Assembly: GCA_017442445.1 (NCBI GenBank)
Contig: JAFRZS010000197.1
Location: forward strand, 1-7,050
Direction of reading: 5' to 3'
DNA from: Clostridia bacterium
Lineage (GTDB): Bacteria > Bacillota > Clostridia > Oscillospirales > Acutalibacteraceae
Length of the DNA: 7,050 nt
Made by a program: the position numbers and the translations under genes. The notes under the pieces are model-generated. The model was not told the origin of the DNA, did not search any database, and saw only the letters and a program-made list of their open reading frames with translations. Shown piece after piece: positions 6,507 to 7,050 of this stretch (the stretch's first letter is position 1; every line of letters begins with the position of its first letter).

Positions 6507-6890
6507 ATGTATTGTAAGAATTGCGGAGAATTAATGAATGATAATCAGGCTATCTGCCTCAAATGTGGCGTTAAGGCAGGTGAGGGCAACCTCTTCTGTG
6601 CTAACTGCGGTAAAAATGTTGCGCCTAATGCAGAAGTTTGTCTTAATTGCGGCGTAGCGATTAAAAAGGCTGCAGTAGGTTATGGTAATTATGACAAAAT
6701 TACAATAGCACTTATATGTTTCTTCCTTGGCGGTTTAGGTATTCATAACTTTATGCTTGGCGAAACAAAAAAAGGCATCGTCAGAATAGTGTTGAGCCTT
6801 TGCTTTGGTATCGGGGCAATAATTGCGCTGATTGATTTCGTTAAAATACTTACAGATAAGTACGAAATAAACCCCGACAAAGCTTTTTAA
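6507..6890 (+). CDS. Double zinc-ribbon TM2-domain membrane protein
   Basis: A 127-aa protein with two tandem zinc ribbons (C3, C6, C17, C20 and C31, C34, C45, C48), both in CxxC-G form, followed by a TM2 domain at about 62-115. The TM2 domain is two helices joined by a short loop: GGLGIHNFMLGETKKG (75-90) matches the family's G-x-x-G-x-H-x-F-x-x-G turn, and the second helix ends in IDFVKIL. The ribbons are probably cytosolic. TM2 proteins have no agreed bacterial function; the ribbons may mediate metal binding or protein contacts. The start has a near-perfect Shine-Dalgarno, AAAGGAGG (6493-6500), six bases upstream, the strongest in the window, and the gene has its own promoter, so expression is probably high. 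It is the last plus-strand gene before a convergent gene and follows the DUF2752 gene by 91 bp. Confidence 0.9.
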   Translation: MYCKNCGELMNDNQAICLKCGVKAGEGNLFCANCGKNVAPNAEVCLNCGVAIKKAAVGYGNYDKITIALICFFLGGLGIHNFMLGETKKGIVRIVLSLCFGIGAIIALIDFVKILTDKYEINPDKAF

Positions 6891-6904
6891 TTAAAATACG
6901 GATA

Positions 6905-6941
6905 CCTGAGACAGAGCGACACTTCTCTTGTCTCCTTCAGG
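6905..6941. other. Imperfect stem-loop downstream of the TM2 gene
   Basis: GAGACA (6908-6913) pairs with TGTCTC (6929-6934), extended inward by GAG (6914-6916) with CTC and outward by CCT (6905-6907) with AGG (6939-6941) across a four-base bulge. It starts 15 bp after the TAA stop. No T tract follows in the plus direction, so it is at best a weak terminator; it may stabilise the 3' end of the mRNA. Confidence 0.4.
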
Positions 6942-6972
6942 AACAACAGAATTATAAAAAGAAGAATAACAA

Positions 6973-6998
6973 AGAACCGACACTTGCGTGTCGGTTCT
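6973..6998. terminator. Intrinsic terminator between convergent genes
   Basis: AGAACCGACAC (6973-6983) and GTGTCGGTTCT (6988-6998) form a perfect 11-bp stem with a TTGC loop. On the minus strand the stem is followed by a T-rich run ending in TTTTT, so it fits best as terminator of the gene whose stop is at 7016-7018. In the plus direction the T-rich stretch starts several bases late, so it may stop the TM2 transcript less efficiently. Confidence 0.8.
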
Positions 6999-7015
6999 CC
7001 GCATTTAAAAGGATT

Positions 7016-7050
7016 TTATTTCATGTTTCTTTCGTAAGACTCGATCATAT
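7016..7050 (-). CDS. C-terminal end of a convergent gene, cut by the window edge
   Basis: On the minus strand an open frame enters from the right edge and reads MIESYERNMK before a TAA stop (7016-7018). The stop lies 17 bp before a strong terminator hairpin whose T tract points the same way, which is what makes this a credible gene end rather than chance. Only about ten residues are visible, Glu/Arg-rich and helix-like. The family cannot be identified. Confidence 0.5.
   Translation of the reverse strand, partial: MIESYERNMK

Noticed and set aside
1..7050. Mobile elements, CRISPR arrays, defence genes, tRNA or rRNA
   Set aside because: I found no transposase, integrase, regularly spaced repeats, attachment-like duplications or RNA-gene signatures; all large frames have ordinary chromosomal assignments or are unknown membrane proteins.

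Overview
The window is AT-rich and reads as chromosomal DNA from an anaerobic Firmicute, most likely a clostridial gut-type organism (Oscillospiraceae/Ruminococcaceae-like). The grounds are strong GGAGG-type ribosome binding sites, TTGACA/TATAAT promoters, a SpoIID-type sporulation hydrolase, and the mix of AEC transporter, double [4Fe-4S] QueG-like protein and zinc-ribbon/TM2 membrane proteins. Taxonomy is inference; there is no rRNA or other marker. I see no mobile element, CRISPR array, tRNA, rRNA or large riboswitch.

Layout. On the left, a minus-strand SpoIID-family gene (63-1037) ends in a clear intrinsic terminator (1-59). It is divergent, across 76 bp, from a plus-strand run that starts at a good sigma-A promoter (1051-1080). 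That run is citrate synthase (1114-2493), an eight-helix membrane protein of unknown function (2518-3426), an AEC-family permease (3436-4362), a short QueG-like iron-sulfur protein (4364-5149), a membrane-anchored zinc-ribbon protein with a duplicated C-terminal module (5152-6060), and a DUF2752 membrane protein (6080-6415). Gaps are 1 to 24 bp with no internal terminator, so one operon is likely. A second promoter (6430-6458), overlapped by a perfect inverted repeat, drives a double zinc-ribbon TM2 protein (6507-6890). The right end (6891-7015) is non-coding with two hairpins, and the last bases hold the C-terminus of a convergent minus-strand gene.

How the genes may work together. Citrate synthase makes citrate from oxaloacetate and acetyl-CoA, probably for 2-oxoglutarate and glutamate synthesis in an incomplete TCA cycle. 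The AEC permease could move a related organic acid, which is a guess from context. The last three plus-strand genes form a small membrane group, two of them with N-terminal zinc ribbons, and are the least understood part of the window. The points most worth a second look are the internal duplication in the 5152-6060 protein, the zinc-ribbon/DUF2752/TM2 grouping, the operator-like repeat on the TM2 promoter, and the short QueG-like protein. Nothing here proves a new system.
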